In this document: positions 9,325 to 17,441 of the stretch, one piece after another
How the letters are laid out: every line of letters begins with the position of its first letter
Numbering within the stretch: position 1 is the first letter of the stretch
Origin: Cronobacter malonaticus LMG 23826
GTDB taxonomy: Bacteria > Pseudomonadota > Gammaproteobacteria > Enterobacterales > Enterobacteriaceae
Assembly (NCBI RefSeq): GCF_001277215.2
Contig: NZ_CP013940.1
Coordinates: 434,001 to 498,000 of the forward strand
Length of the DNA stretch: 64,000 nucleotides
Reading direction: 5' to 3'
Translations under genes and position numbers: made by a program
The notes under the pieces: model-generated
What the model was told of the DNA's origin: nothing
Seen by the model: only the letters and a program-made list of their open reading frames with translations
Databases searched by the model: none

Positions 9325-9403
9325 GGTGGGTGCGCTTCGCTTACCCACCCTACAAATAAGCGGTGAGGTAACCGTAGGGCGGGTAAGCGTCAGCGCACCC
9401 GCC
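9325..9403. repeat. Inverted pair of REP-like repeats
   Basis: A 29-bp copy at 9325-9353 (starting GGTGGGTGCGCTTCGC) and an opposite copy at 9374-9403 (starting GTAGGGCGGGTAAGCG) face each other between two convergent genes. They belong to the same family as 3868-4056 and 24453-24600. The second copy has one extra base in its centre. Confidence 0.85.
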
Positions 9404-9444
9404 GTTTTTGCCTCAGCCCGCCGTTTTTTATCCACCCGCCAACA

Positions 9445-9470
9445 AAAAAGGCAGCCGTGGCTGCCTTTTT
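9445..9470. terminator. Bidirectional terminator between the chemoreceptor gene and fbp
   Basis: The stem AAAAAGGCAGC/GCTGCCTTTTT has a CGTG loop, 18 bp beyond the fbp stop. Flanking A- and T-runs allow termination on both strands. Confidence 0.9.
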
Positions 9471-9488
9471 CATCACTGACAAACGCGC

Positions 9489-10487
9489 TTACGCGTCCGG
9501 GAATTCGCGGATAAACCGCTCGACGTCATTCACCATCTGCTCGGTGCCGACGAAGAACGGACGGCGCTGATGCAGGCTGTCCGGTTTAATATCGAGAATA
9601 CGCTGCTTGCCGTCGCTCGCCTTACCGCCCGCCTGCTCGGCCAGGAACGCCATCGGGTTGCACTCATACAGCAGGCGCAGCTTGCCTTCCGGGTGGCTCG
9701 CGGTGCTCGGGTAGAGATAAATCCCGCCTTTCAGCAGGTTACGGTGAAAATCCGCCACCAGCGAACCGATATAGCGCGAGGTATACGGGCGCTGGGTCGC
9801 TTTATCTTCTTCCTGGCAATATTTAATGTACTTCTTCACGCCCATCGGGAATTTAATGTAATTCCCTTCGTTAATGGAGTACGTATTGCCGCTTTGCGGG
9901 AAGCGCATACGCTCCTGGCACAGGCAGAACACGCCGAGCGACGGATCGTAGGTAAAGGCGTGCACGCCGCAACCGGTGGTATACACCAGCATCGTGGAGG
10001 AGCCGTAAACCACATAACCCGCAGCGACCTGCTGACTGCCCGGTTGCAGGAAATCTTCCATCGTGACCGGCGTACCTACCGGCGTCACGCGGCGATAAAT
10101 AGAGAAAATCGTACCGACAGAGACGTTAACGTCAATGTTTGACGAGCCATCCAGCGGGTCCATCAGGACGACATACTTCGCGTGTTCGCAGCCTTCGAAA
10201 ACGACAATCTCGTCTTCTTCTTCGGAGGCGATGCCCGCCACGATATCGCGTGCTTTAAGCGCGGCTTTGAGCTTTTCATTAGCGAACAGATCGAGTTTTT
10301 GTTGCGTCTCACCCTGCACGTTTTCGACGCCGCTGGCACCCAGGATATCGACCAGACCGGCCTTATTGATATCGCGGTGGATGATCTTAGCGCCAAGCTT
10401 TATTGCCGACAGCAGCGCCGTCAGTTCCCCGGTGGCGTGAGAAAATTCGTGCTGCTTTTCAACAATAAATTCACCTAACGTTTTCAT
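9489..10487 (-). CDS. fbp: Fructose-1,6-bisphosphatase, class 1
   Basis: This cytoplasmic gluconeogenic enzyme converts fructose 1,6-bisphosphate to fructose 6-phosphate. Starting at [12 protein letters not shown] gives 332 residues, identical in length to E. coli Fbp. The metal-binding signature [12 protein letters not shown] is intact, as are the EEEDEIV acidic site and the C-terminal GKASDGK region. The frame is open for 31 further codons upstream, but AGGGAAAGTG precedes the chosen ATG and the family starts there. It is transcribed divergently from mpl. Confidence 0.98.
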   Translation of the reverse strand: MKTLGEFIVEKQHEFSHATGELTALLSAIKLGAKIIHRDINKAGLVDILGASGVENVQGETQQKLDLFANEKLKAALKARDIVAGIASEEEDEIVVFEGCEHAKYVVLMDPLDGSSNIDVNVSVGTIFSIYRRVTPVGTPVTMEDFLQPGSQQVAAGYVVYGSSTMLVYTTGCGVHAFTYDPSLGVFCLCQERMRFPQSGNTYSINEGNYIKFPMGVKKYIKYCQEEDKATQRPYTSRYIGSLVADFHRNLLKGGIYLYPSTASHPEGKLRLLYECNPMAFLAEQAGGKASDGKQRILDIKPDSLHQRRPFFVGTEQMVNDVERFIREFPDA

Positions 10488-10662
10488 AACACTTTCCCTG
10501 CATCCTGAAGTTGAGTAAAGCGATCGCAACAATCTTAACAAACATTCAAATTGTAGCGCACAGGTGAATCGCGCCAGCAAAATGCGGATTATCCTGAAAT
10601 GCGTTTATTCGCCCCACGTCAAACAGGTAGAATGTGCGTCAGTTTTAATAAGGACTGTACCT

Positions 10663-12042
10663 ATGCGTATTCATATACTGGGAATTTGCGGCACATTTAT
10701 GGGCGGCGTGGCGATGCTGGCGCGCTCGCTGGGTCATGAAGTGACGGGGTCGGACGCGAACGTCTACCCGCCGATGAGTACCCTGCTGGAAAAGCAAGGG
10801 ATTGACTTAATTCAGGGCTATGACGCCTCGCAGCTCGAACCGCGTCCGGATCTGGTGGTGATTGGCAACGCCATGACCCGCGGCAACCCGTGCGTCGAGG
10901 CGGTGCTGGAGAAGGGCATTCCTTATATGTCCGGCCCGCAATGGCTGCACGATTTCGTGCTGCGCGACCGCTGGGTCGTGGCGGTGGCAGGCACCCACGG
11001 CAAAACCACCACGGCAGGCATGGCCACCTGGATCCTGGAAGCCTGCGGCTACAAGCCCGGCTTTGTCATCGGCGGCGTGCCGGGCAATTTCGACGTCTCC
11101 GCGCGCCTTGGCGACAGCCCGTTCTTTGTGATTGAAGCCGACGAATATGACTGCGCGTTCTTTGATAAACGCTCCAAGTTTGTTCATTACGCGCCGCGCA
11201 CGCTGGTGCTCAACAACCTTGAGTTCGATCACGCGGATATCTTTGACGATCTGAAAGCTATCCAGAAACAGTTCCACCACCTGGTGCGCATTGTACCGGG
11301 GCAGGGGAAAATCATCTGGCCGGAAAACGACATCAACCTTAAACAGGTGATGGCGATGGGCTGCTGGAGCGAGCAGGAACAGCTTGGCGAGCAGGGCCGC
11401 TGGCAGGCGAAAAAACTCACTAACGACGCCTCGAAATGGGAAGTCTGGCTGGACGGCGAATGCGTGGGCCAGGTGGAGTGGCAGCTGGTGGGCGAGCACA
11501 ACATGCAGAACGGGCTGGCGGCCATCGCCGCGGCGCGTCATGTGGGCGTGACGCCTGCCGATGCCGCGCAGGCCCTCGGCTCGTTCGTGAACGCGCGTCG
11601 CCGCCTTGAGCTGCGCGGCGAAGCCAACGGCGTCACGGTGTATGACGATTTCGCCCATCACCCGACCGCTATCCTCGCCACGCTTGCCGCGCTGCGCGGC
11701 AAAGTGGGCGGTACGGCGCGTATTATCGCGGTGCTTGAGCCGCGCTCCAACACCATGAAAATGGGCGTCTGCAAAGACGATCTGGCGCCGTCGCTCGGGC
11801 GCGCCGACGAGGTGTTCCTCTTCCAGCCGCACCACATTCCGTGGCAGGTGGCGGAAGTGGCGGATGCCTGCATTCAGCCGGCGCACTGGAGCGCTGATAT
11901 CGACACGCTGGTGGAGATGATTGTCAAAACCGCGCAGCCGGGCGATCATATTCTGGTGATGAGCAACGGCGGCTTCGGCGGCATTCATCAGAAACTGCTG
12001 GATGCGCTGGCGAAAAAAGCCGAAAAAGCGCAGGCGCTCTGA
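10663..12042 (+). CDS. mpl: UDP-N-acetylmuramate:L-alanyl-gamma-D-glutamyl-meso-diaminopimelate ligase
   Basis: The cytoplasmic murein-recycling ligase reattaches the tripeptide L-Ala-D-Glu-mDap to UDP-MurNAc. The 459 residues follow the Mur ligase plan. The N-terminal Rossmann-like domain begins MRIHILGICGTFMGG. The ATP loop GTHGKTTT lies at residues 110-117. The central domain has EADEYDCAFFDKRSKF, and the C-terminal domain has DDFAHHPTA. The ATG at 10663 is chosen because E. coli Mpl starts MRIHILG and AAGGAC lies just before it. A longer frame from 10564 is not supported. A strong terminator follows. Confidence 0.97.
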   Translation: MRIHILGICGTFMGGVAMLARSLGHEVTGSDANVYPPMSTLLEKQGIDLIQGYDASQLEPRPDLVVIGNAMTRGNPCVEAVLEKGIPYMSGPQWLHDFVLRDRWVVAVAGTHGKTTTAGMATWILEACGYKPGFVIGGVPGNFDVSARLGDSPFFVIEADEYDCAFFDKRSKFVHYAPRTLVLNNLEFDHADIFDDLKAIQKQFHHLVRIVPGQGKIIWPENDINLKQVMAMGCWSEQEQLGEQGRWQAKKLTNDASKWEVWLDGECVGQVEWQLVGEHNMQNGLAAIAAARHVGVTPADAAQALGSFVNARRRLELRGEANGVTVYDDFAHHPTAILATLAALRGKVGGTARIIAVLEPRSNTMKMGVCKDDLAPSLGRADEVFLFQPHHIPWQVAEVADACIQPAHWSADIDTLVEMIVKTAQPGDHILVMSNGGFGGIHQKLLDALAKKAEKAQAL

Positions 12043-12057
12043 GCCGCTCCCGCTAAT

Positions 12058-12089
12058 AAAAAAGCCTCCGCATGCGGAGGCTTTTTTTT
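12058..12089. terminator. Terminator between mpl and the DUF4432 gene
   Basis: The stem AGCCTCCG/CGGAGGCT has a CATG centre, an A-run before it and a run of eight Ts after it. It lies between convergent genes and should work in both directions. Confidence 0.9.
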
Positions 12090-12099
12090 AAGGCCCGGC

Positions 12100-13308
12100 T
12101 TACTCTTTGGCGATGGGCGTCTCTTCCTGCGTAGTCTTCTTATCGCCCTGAATATCGGCGATGCGTTTTTCCACGTCTGAGACCTGCTGCGCGTTATGCA
12201 GCAGCGTATAGGTCAGATCAAAGCGCGTGCTTTCGCCCGGGGCGAGCTGTTTCACGCGTTTCTGCTCGCGCTCAATAGTGACCGGGTAGGCGTAGCTGGT
12301 GCCAGGCTCAATGCCGGTCACATAGCCCTGCTTCAGCGTGTCGGTGTTTTTCCACATCGTCAGCACCGGCAGCTGCTGCAGGTTAAAGCTAATCGCTGCC
12401 CCTTTATCGCCCGCCTTGTTAACAACAGCCGCGACGGACTCCTGTTTCGCATCGCCGAGCGGCGTCAGGTTAAAGACCATCTCATCGAAGCCTTTGGTCG
12501 GCCCGCTGTAGGTATTCCACGCTTTCAGGCCGCCTTTGGCGTAATCGTTAAAGGGGCTGACTTTTTCCAGCGGCGCGATAAAGCGCGCGCCTTCTTCCAG
12601 AATCGGCTGGCCGAAGTTGCTGTGGTAGATAATCTGGTAGTCGTGCGGGTAATCCGCGTGGTTGGTCAGTACATCGTTGATGCTGAAACTGTTGCTGCCC
12701 GGCACGTAGCGCAGCTCGGTCAGGGTCTGCAAATCCGCTTTTTTGAACGTGCTTTCTTTCAGCAGGCCGCGCACCTTGATCTCATACGGCGCTTTGTCGC
12801 TCACTTCCACTTCCACGCGCGAGGCGGGCGTATTGCCCGCTTTGCCGTGCAGCGTGTAAAGCTGACCGTCAGCGGTGGTCGGGTGCCCGGTCCATTCATA
12901 ACCGCAGCGCACCATCATCTCGTTGAAGCCTTCCAGCCAGCCCAGTCCGTTGCGGCTTTCCAGATTGATATACGCAGGGTTGACCACCTCTTTCACCGGC
13001 GAATCCCAGCCCATGCGCACGCCAAAACCGTCGGCGCGCAGCAGGTTCATACCGCGTGTCGGGCTTAACGTAATGGTCAGGCCGTCTTTACTGGTGATGG
13101 TGATGATTTTGCTGCCTTCCTGCTTGCCGCCATGAAGCACTTTCTGCTCAATGCTGAACGGCGCGCCGGAAAGCTTCAGCTTCTGGCTGCTGATTTGCCA
13201 GTTTCCTTTCTCGACGCCCTGTTCAGCATCGGTCAGCACCCAGGTTTGCGCGCTCACCTGAGCAGAAATCAGCAGGGCAAGCGGGGTAAGCCATACGGTT
13301 TTATTCAT
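12100..13308 (-). CDS. Secreted DUF4432 (aldose-epimerase-like) protein
   Basis: A 402-residue protein with a signal peptide (residues 1 to about 20, cleaved near VSAQ). The remainder resembles the DUF4432 branch of the galactose-mutarotase superfamily. Supporting segments are TLSPTRGMNLL, GVRMGWDSPVKEVVNP, LEGFNEMMVRCGYEWTGHP, YQIIYHSNFGQP and TGIEPGTSYAYP, which match the family pattern I recall. By fold it should bind a sugar or sugar acid, and the signal peptide points to the periplasm. The usual DUF4432 protein is cytoplasmic, so export is notable. A lysine- and glutamate-rich tail (about 375-402) looks disordered. It has no operon partner and converges on mpl. Confidence 0.8.
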   Translation of the reverse strand: MNKTVWLTPLALLISAQVSAQTWVLTDAEQGVEKGNWQISSQKLKLSGAPFSIEQKVLHGGKQEGSKIITITSKDGLTITLSPTRGMNLLRADGFGVRMGWDSPVKEVVNPAYINLESRNGLGWLEGFNEMMVRCGYEWTGHPTTADGQLYTLHGKAGNTPASRVEVEVSDKAPYEIKVRGLLKESTFKKADLQTLTELRYVPGSNSFSINDVLTNHADYPHDYQIIYHSNFGQPILEEGARFIAPLEKVSPFNDYAKGGLKAWNTYSGPTKGFDEMVFNLTPLGDAKQESVAAVVNKAGDKGAAISFNLQQLPVLTMWKNTDTLKQGYVTGIEPGTSYAYPVTIEREQKRVKQLAPGESTRFDLTYTLLHNAQQVSDVEKRIADIQGDKKTTQEETPIAKE

Positions 13309-13632
13309 CTTTTCTTCCTTTTAGCTGAATCGTTTTTAGCTTTGCCCGTGCAGCCTGGCGGATAGCAGGTTAAGAAAACGTGATCGTTTTCAACTGTCTA
13401 AAAAAAGCCGATTTTTGCGAAGGTAATTGTGATGGGTGATCTGTTATTGATGAAAATGTACGCAGAAAAGTAATTAAATTTGTGAATATGAACGGCTTTA
13501 GCTTTAACGATTCAGCCAATAAAAGCGAAGTCATGTCTGGTGGTATGACACGCCTTAAAAGCGGTCATAAACCATCACTAAAAGGAATAGAAAAGAGGGA
13601 AACAGCTCAGGCAGCGCCTGAGCCGGGAGGGA
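13309..13632. other. Intergenic region between yjgA and the DUF4432 gene
   Basis: This 324-bp gap is more AT-rich than its surroundings. It contains the yjgA terminator hairpin (13605-13623) and presumably the DUF4432 gene promoter at its left end. I see no convincing gene. The short frame at 13482-13733 runs into yjgA and lacks a ribosome site. Confidence 0.6.
13605..13623 (-). terminator. Probable terminator of yjgA
   Basis: The perfect 8-bp stem GCTCAGGC/GCCTGAGC with a 3-base loop begins 10 bp after the yjgA stop. On the minus strand it is followed by a T/C-rich run (TGTTTCCCTCTTTTC), so termination is plausible but not textbook. Confidence 0.55.
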
Positions 13633-14184
13633 TTACTGCTCGCTTTCCGCCAGTTCGCGCAGATACTGGAAAATCAGGCGTGAGGATTTCGGCGGCTTAT
13701 TGCCTTCTTTCTCTTTTTTGGCGTTACGGATGAGCGAACGCAGCTGCTGGCGATCCGCCTGCGGCCACAGGTTCAGCACGTCCGGCACCGCGTCGTCGCC
13801 TTCTTCAATTAAACGATCGCGCAGTTGTTCCAGCTTGTGGAACAGCGCCACCTGCTGGTTATGGCGGTTCTTCAGCTTATCAAGCGCCTGGCGGATCGGC
13901 TCGTCGTCACGCTGACGCAACATTTTGCCGATAAGCTGCATCTGGCGGCGGCGGCCTTCTTTCTTAATGCGCTGCGCCAGTTCAATGGCCGCGCGCAGAT
14001 CGTCATCCAGCGGGATTTTATCCAGCGCGTTTTTACCGAGATCGACCAGTTCAGCGCCAAGGCGCTTCAGCTCTTCGGCGTCGCGTTTAATTTCACTTTT
14101 GCTGACCCAGATAATCTCATCATCGTCGTCATCGTTTTCGTTATCGGGCACTTCATCGAGCCAGTCATCGGGCTGCTTTGTCAT
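13633..14184 (-). CDS. darP: Ribosome-associated assembly factor YjgA (DarP)
   Basis: YjgA/DarP is a DUF615 protein associated with late 50S subunit precursors. The 183 residues begin [19 protein letters not shown] with a strongly acidic run, then [17 protein letters not shown], which marks the family. The rest is a charged helical bundle ([26 protein letters not shown]). The length and context, divergent from pmbA and beyond mpl, equal E. coli. GGAG lies 9 bp before the ATG. Confidence 0.96.
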   Translation of the reverse strand: MTKQPDDWLDEVPDNENDDDDDEIIWVSKSEIKRDAEELKRLGAELVDLGKNALDKIPLDDDLRAAIELAQRIKKEGRRRQMQLIGKMLRQRDDEPIRQALDKLKNRHNQQVALFHKLEQLRDRLIEEGDDAVPDVLNLWPQADRQQLRSLIRNAKKEKEGNKPPKSSRLIFQYLRELAESEQ

Positions 14185-14291
14185 CTCAGGCTCCTCAAAA
14201 AAAGAGGCTAATACTACCAGTTAAGGCGCGCACTGCGAAATGGTTCTCTGTTAGACTCACAAAATGTGGCTTTTCAGTTTCACCTTACATT

Positions 14292-15644
14292 ATGGCACTC
14301 GCGATGAAAGTAATCACACAAGTTGAAGCGCAGCGCAAAGCGCTGGAACAGGCGGTTTCTCAGGCGCTGGAGCTGGCGTCCGGCAAGTCGGACGGCGCGG
14401 AAGTGGCGGTCAGCAAAACGACCGGCATCAGCGTCAGCACCCGCTACGGTGAGGTGGAGAACGTCGAGTTCAACAGCGACGGGGCGCTTGGCATCACGGT
14501 TTATCACCAGAATCGCAAAGGCAGCGCCTCGTCGACCGATTTAAGCCCGGACGCTATCGCGCGCACCGTACAGGCGGCGCTGGATATCGCCCGTTACACG
14601 TCGCCAGACCCGTGCGCGGGCGTGGCGGAAAAAGATCTGCTGGCTTTCTACGCCCCGGATCTCGATCTCTTCCACCCGGCCGAGATCGAACCGGAACAGG
14701 CTATCGACTACGCCGCGCGCGCCGAACAGGCGGCCTTAAAAGCGGATAAACGCATCACCAATACCGAAGGCGGCAGCTTTAACAGCCACTACGGCATCAA
14801 AGTGTTCGGCAACAGCCACGGCATGTTGCAGAGCTACTGCTCGACGCGCCATTCGCTCTCCAGCTGCGTGATTGCCGAAGAAAACGGCGACATGGAGCGT
14901 GATTACGCCTACACCATTGGCCGCGCGCTGGGCGATCTGGAATCGCCAGAGTGGGTGGGCGAAGAGTGCGCCCGTCGCACGCTGTCCCGCCTCTCACCGC
15001 GCAAACTGCCGACCATGAAAGCACCGGTCATTTTTGGCCGTGAAGTGGCGACCGGGCTGTTTGGTCATCTGGTCGGCGCCATCAGCGGCGGCGCGGTGTA
15101 CCGTAAATCCACGTTCCTGCTTGATTCGCTTGGCAAGCAGATCCTGCCGGAGTGGCTGACGATTGAAGAGCATCCGCATCTTCTGAAAGGCCTCGCCTCC
15201 ACGCCGTTTGACAGCGAAGGTGTGGCGACCTCGCGCCGCGACATCATCAAAGACGGCGTGCTGCAACAGTGGCTGCTTACCAACTACTCCGCGCGCAAGC
15301 TGGGGCTGAAAAGCACCGGCCACGCGGGCGGCATCCACAACTGGCGCATCAAAGGCCGCGGCCTGAGCTTTGAGCAACTGCTGAAAGAGATGGGCACCGG
15401 CCTGGTCGTCACCGAGCTGATGGGCCAGGGCGTCAGCGGCATCACCGGCGATTACTCGCGCGGCGCGGCAGGCTTCTGGGTGGAAAACGGCGAAATCCAG
15501 TATCCAGTGAGCGAAATCACCATCGCCGGCAACCTGAAAGAGATGTGGCGCAATATGGTTACCATTGGTGACGATATCGAAACACGTAGCAATATTCAGT
15601 GTGGTTCAGTACTGCTGCCGGAGATGAAAATCGCCGGTGAGTAA
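14292..15644 (+). CDS. pmbA: Metalloprotease subunit PmbA/TldE
   Basis: PmbA (TldE) forms a heterodimer with TldD. The pair degrades unfolded peptides, matures microcin B17 and destroys the CcdA antitoxin. Starting at [16 protein letters not shown] gives 450 residues, the same as E. coli, and identity is high throughout. Marker segments are [28 protein letters not shown] and [12 protein letters not shown]. TldE is the non-catalytic partner, and no HExxxH zinc motif is visible here, as expected. The longer frame from 14178 is rejected because it overlaps the yjgA start region. A terminator follows. Confidence 0.96.
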   Translation: MALAMKVITQVEAQRKALEQAVSQALELASGKSDGAEVAVSKTTGISVSTRYGEVENVEFNSDGALGITVYHQNRKGSASSTDLSPDAIARTVQAALDIARYTSPDPCAGVAEKDLLAFYAPDLDLFHPAEIEPEQAIDYAARAEQAALKADKRITNTEGGSFNSHYGIKVFGNSHGMLQSYCSTRHSLSSCVIAEENGDMERDYAYTIGRALGDLESPEWVGEECARRTLSRLSPRKLPTMKAPVIFGREVATGLFGHLVGAISGGAVYRKSTFLLDSLGKQILPEWLTIEEHPHLLKGLASTPFDSEGVATSRRDIIKDGVLQQWLLTNYSARKLGLKSTGHAGGIHNWRIKGRGLSFEQLLKEMGTGLVVTELMGQGVSGITGDYSRGAAGFWVENGEIQYPVSEITIAGNLKEMWRNMVTIGDDIETRSNIQCGSVLLPEMKIAGE

Positions 15645-15647
15645 GGC

Positions 15648-15675
15648 AAGGGCGCCCGTTGTGGCGCCTTTTTTT
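15648..15675 (+). terminator. Terminator after pmbA
   Basis: GGCGCC and GGCGCC, themselves self-complementary, pair around a 6-base loop and are followed by seven Ts, directly after the pmbA stop. The T-run overlaps the space before cybC, so cybC probably has its own promoter or depends on readthrough. Confidence 0.8.
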
Positions 15676-15701
15676 GGTCATAACAATAAAAAGGTGAGTC
15701 A

Positions 15702-16088
15702 ATGCGTAAGCAAGCATTAGCGATGTTAGCGGTCTCCTCTCTGTTGTTCACCAGCGCCGCGGCGTGGGCTGATCTGGAAGACAACATGGACACCCTCAAT
15801 GAAAACCTGAAAGTCGTGCAGAAGACCAGCGATGCGGCCGAAATGAAAACCGCGCTGACGAAAATGCGCGAGGCGGCCCTGGACGCCAAAAAAGAAACCC
15901 CGCCGAAGCTCGAAGATAAACCGGCTGACAGCCCGGAAATGAAAGATTTCCGCCACGGTCTCGATACGCTGGTAAGCCAGATTGACGGCGCGTTGAAGCT
16001 CGTTGATGAAGGCAAAATCAAAGAGGCTCAGGCGAGCGCCGAAGAGTTCAAAACCACCCGCAACACCTACCACAAGAAGTATCGCTAA
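15702..16088 (+). CDS. cybC: Cytochrome b562
   Basis: A small periplasmic four-helix haem protein of electron transfer. The 128-residue precursor has a signal peptide of about 22-23 residues. The mature part starts (A)DLEDNM, as in E. coli. The haem ligands are Met29 of the precursor (mature Met7) and His124 in [10 protein letters not shown], both present. An AAGGTGAG ribosome site precedes the ATG. It follows pmbA as in E. coli. In E. coli the next gene is nrdG, but here a nine-gene cassette lies between. Confidence 0.97.
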   Translation: MRKQALAMLAVSSLLFTSAAAWADLEDNMDTLNENLKVVQKTSDAAEMKTALTKMREAALDAKKETPPKLEDKPADSPEMKDFRHGLDTLVSQIDGALKLVDEGKIKEAQASAEEFKTTRNTYHKKYR

Positions 16089-16098
16089 GCCCTTTTCT

Positions 16099-16120
16099 GT
16101 GCGGCGGTTCGCCGCCGCAC
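16099..16120. terminator. Strong hairpin after cybC
   Basis: A 9-bp GC-rich stem, GTGCGGCGG/CCGCCGCAC, with a TTCG-type loop begins 10 bp after the cybC stop. No T-run follows, so it may stabilise the mRNA end rather than terminate by itself. Confidence 0.5.
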
Positions 16121-16222
16121 GCTTCCTCTGCGCACGGTCATAAGCGACGCTTATTCTCTGCCGCCTTTTGCGCGCGGCGTCGCAAGCCCGTTATTTTCTT
16201 TTCTCCCCGCCCGGCACGACCG

Positions 16223-16242
16223 CCAGTGACATTCATCACAGT
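16223..16242. promoter_or_regulatory. CRP-binding site upstream of the SFCGS cassette
   Basis: AGTGA-N6-TCACA differs from the CRP consensus TGTGA-N6-TCACA at a single base. Its centre lies about 41 bp before a start point fitting the -10 TATTCA, a class II spacing. This predicts cAMP-CRP activation, as expected for a catabolic operon. Confidence 0.65.
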
Positions 16243-16304
16243 TATCTGGTGGTTTATATCTATTCACGACTTTTATGTGGAACAGATCACTGCCGCCACT
16301 CTCC

Positions 16305-16324
16305 TTTCCACTTCGAAGTGGAAA
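16305..16324. promoter_or_regulatory. 20-bp perfect palindrome before the cassette
   Basis: The arms TTTCCACTTC and GAAGTGGAAA are perfectly symmetric around TTCGAA. The palindrome lies 87 bp before the first start codon and downstream of the likely promoter. A further GTGGAA half-site occurs at 16277-16282. It may bind the PRD regulator encoded at 22000 or fold in the leader RNA. Confidence 0.5.
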
Positions 16325-16410
16325 ACAACTCGCTACAAACCTTTAACACCCGCCGTTAGTGTTACCTCAGCGCAACTAATCAGGTATGCAGAGTGAATAA
16401 CGGAGCGGTA

Positions 16411-16734
16411 ATGAACAACGCCGGATGTCAACACGCGGACGATGCCGCGACGCTTGCCGGGCGGATGCTGGATGAAGTTTACGCGCTCCTTGAGCGCCAC
16501 CAGATAACGCCCAACGACGTGCAGCGACAGATGCTCAGCTCACATGTGCGGGCGATGGCGCACCGCTCGGTGACAGGCGAACCGCTGCCCGAGGTGGAAG
16601 AGAGCCTGTTTGAGGAGATCTCCGAAGGCTCGATGGCGCTGGCGCGTGAAATTGTGGCGCAGTTCGGCAATCTGCCCGATGAAGAGGCCTGGCTGTTGTC
16701 GGTGCACTTCGAGGTGGCGAAAGAGAATCTTTAA
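16411..16734 (+). CDS. Small PRD-domain protein (EF_0829/AHA_3910-type)
   Basis: A 107-residue protein that is essentially one PTS regulation domain. It contains ARTCELSICR-like helices in the form QRQMLSSHVRAMAHRS (PRD histidine region), then SLFEEISEGSMALAREIV and DEEAWLLSVHFEVAKEN, where His is the usual phosphorylation position. It has no DNA- or RNA-binding domain, so it may sense PTS phosphorylation and act on a partner. The ATG at 16411 is preferred over the GTG at 16393 because GGAG lies at good spacing before it. It is the first gene of the cassette, 16 bp ahead of the SFCGS gene. The assignment to this family is from memory. Confidence 0.8.
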   Translation: MNNAGCQHADDAATLAGRMLDEVYALLERHQITPNDVQRQMLSSHVRAMAHRSVTGEPLPEVEESLFEEISEGSMALAREIVAQFGNLPDEEAWLLSVHFEVAKENL

Positions 16735-16750
16735 CCTTCAGGAGCAAACC

Positions 16751-17113
16751 ATGGAACAGATTACGGTAGTGATTGGCGATCGTCTGGGCAAAGGCCAGAA
16801 AGTGGCGGCGGGCGCGGAGAAAGCGGGCGCACGCGCGGTCGTGGTGCCGGGTGTCGCGGCGGATATGAAGCTTGGCGACGTGATGAAAACCGAAGGCGCG
16901 ACGTTCGGCATCTCGTTTTGCGGCAGCGGCGGCGCGGGCGCTATCACCGCGCAGACCAAACATGGCTACAAGGCCAAATATGGAATGCGCTCGGTGGAAG
17001 AGGGCGTCACCGCCATCAACGAGGGCTGCAACGTGCTGGGCTTCGGCTTTATGGATAAAGAAGAGCTGGGCGAGCGTCTGGTGGAAGCCTGGAAAAAGAA
17101 ATACGGCGCATAA
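16751..17113 (+). CDS. Glycine-rich SFCGS family protein (EF_0830-type)
   Basis: A 120-residue soluble protein named for the motif SFCGS, here GISFCGSGGAG at about residues 53-63 with Cys57. The motif looks like the phosphocysteine loop of PTS EIIB subunits, although the cysteine sits later in the chain than in GatB-type EIIB. I infer a possible phosphotransfer role; I know of no experimental proof. The frame starts after AGGAGCAAACC. It is always found with the DUF4310, DUF4311 and DUF4312 genes that follow, as far as I recall. Confidence 0.85.
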   Translation: MEQITVVIGDRLGKGQKVAAGAEKAGARAVVVPGVAADMKLGDVMKTEGATFGISFCGSGGAGAITAQTKHGYKAKYGMRSVEEGVTAINEGCNVLGFGFMDKEELGERLVEAWKKKYGA

Positions 17114-17116
17114 CGC

Positions 17117-17419
17117 ATGAAAGAACAGTTCACCACCACGGTGAGAGTGAAAGGCAAAGGCGACGCGCGCGCTCGCGCGTTCGCCGATGCCCTGAATCAG
17201 GTACAGGCGGCGGTGATGAAAGCCTCGCCGCACATCTTACTGCGTATAGAGCCACAGGATGTGCAGGTTGTTCATGCGCGGGAAACGGTGCGCAAAGAAG
17301 CGTTTCTCTTTTTCTTTTTGCGCCGGGAACGACGGGCTTTCAGCGTGGAGCTGGACGTGACCGTCAACGTGACCGCCATCAATCTCGACAAGGTGGATTT
17401 CGTCACGCAACACAGCTGA
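17117..17419 (+). CDS. DUF4312 family protein (EF_0831-type)
   Basis: A 100-residue soluble protein starting MKEQFTTTVRVKGKGDARARAFADALNQVQ, with a basic centre RKEAFLFFFLRRERR and a beta-rich end VELDVTVNVTAINLD. It resembles the DUF4312 members of this cassette. The start lies only 3 bp after the SFCGS stop, which implies tight translational coupling. The function is unknown. A small cytoplasmic partner of the two membrane proteins downstream is the simplest view. Confidence 0.82.
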   Translation: MKEQFTTTVRVKGKGDARARAFADALNQVQAAVMKASPHILLRIEPQDVQVVHARETVRKEAFLFFFLRRERRAFSVELDVTVNVTAINLDKVDFVTQHS

Positions 17420-17441
17420 TCGTTACTAAAAGGGCAGACCA

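Larger units (their letters stand above)
16089..16410. other. Promoter region of the SFCGS cassette
   Basis: This 322-bp gap holds a strong hairpin after cybC (16099-16120), a CRP-like site (16223-16242), possible -10 elements TATATC at 16255-16260 or TATTCA at 16261-16266, and a 20-bp perfect palindrome (16305-16324). No coding frame is convincing. Confidence 0.65.

Noticed and set aside
13482..13733. An 83-codon frame before and into yjgA
   Set aside because: It overlaps the yjgA 3' end on the other strand and lacks a ribosome site.
16211..16230. Sigma-54 promoter in front of the cassette
   Set aside because: A GGCAC is present, but no GC element follows at the right spacing. The regulator has no AAA+ sigma-54 activator domain.
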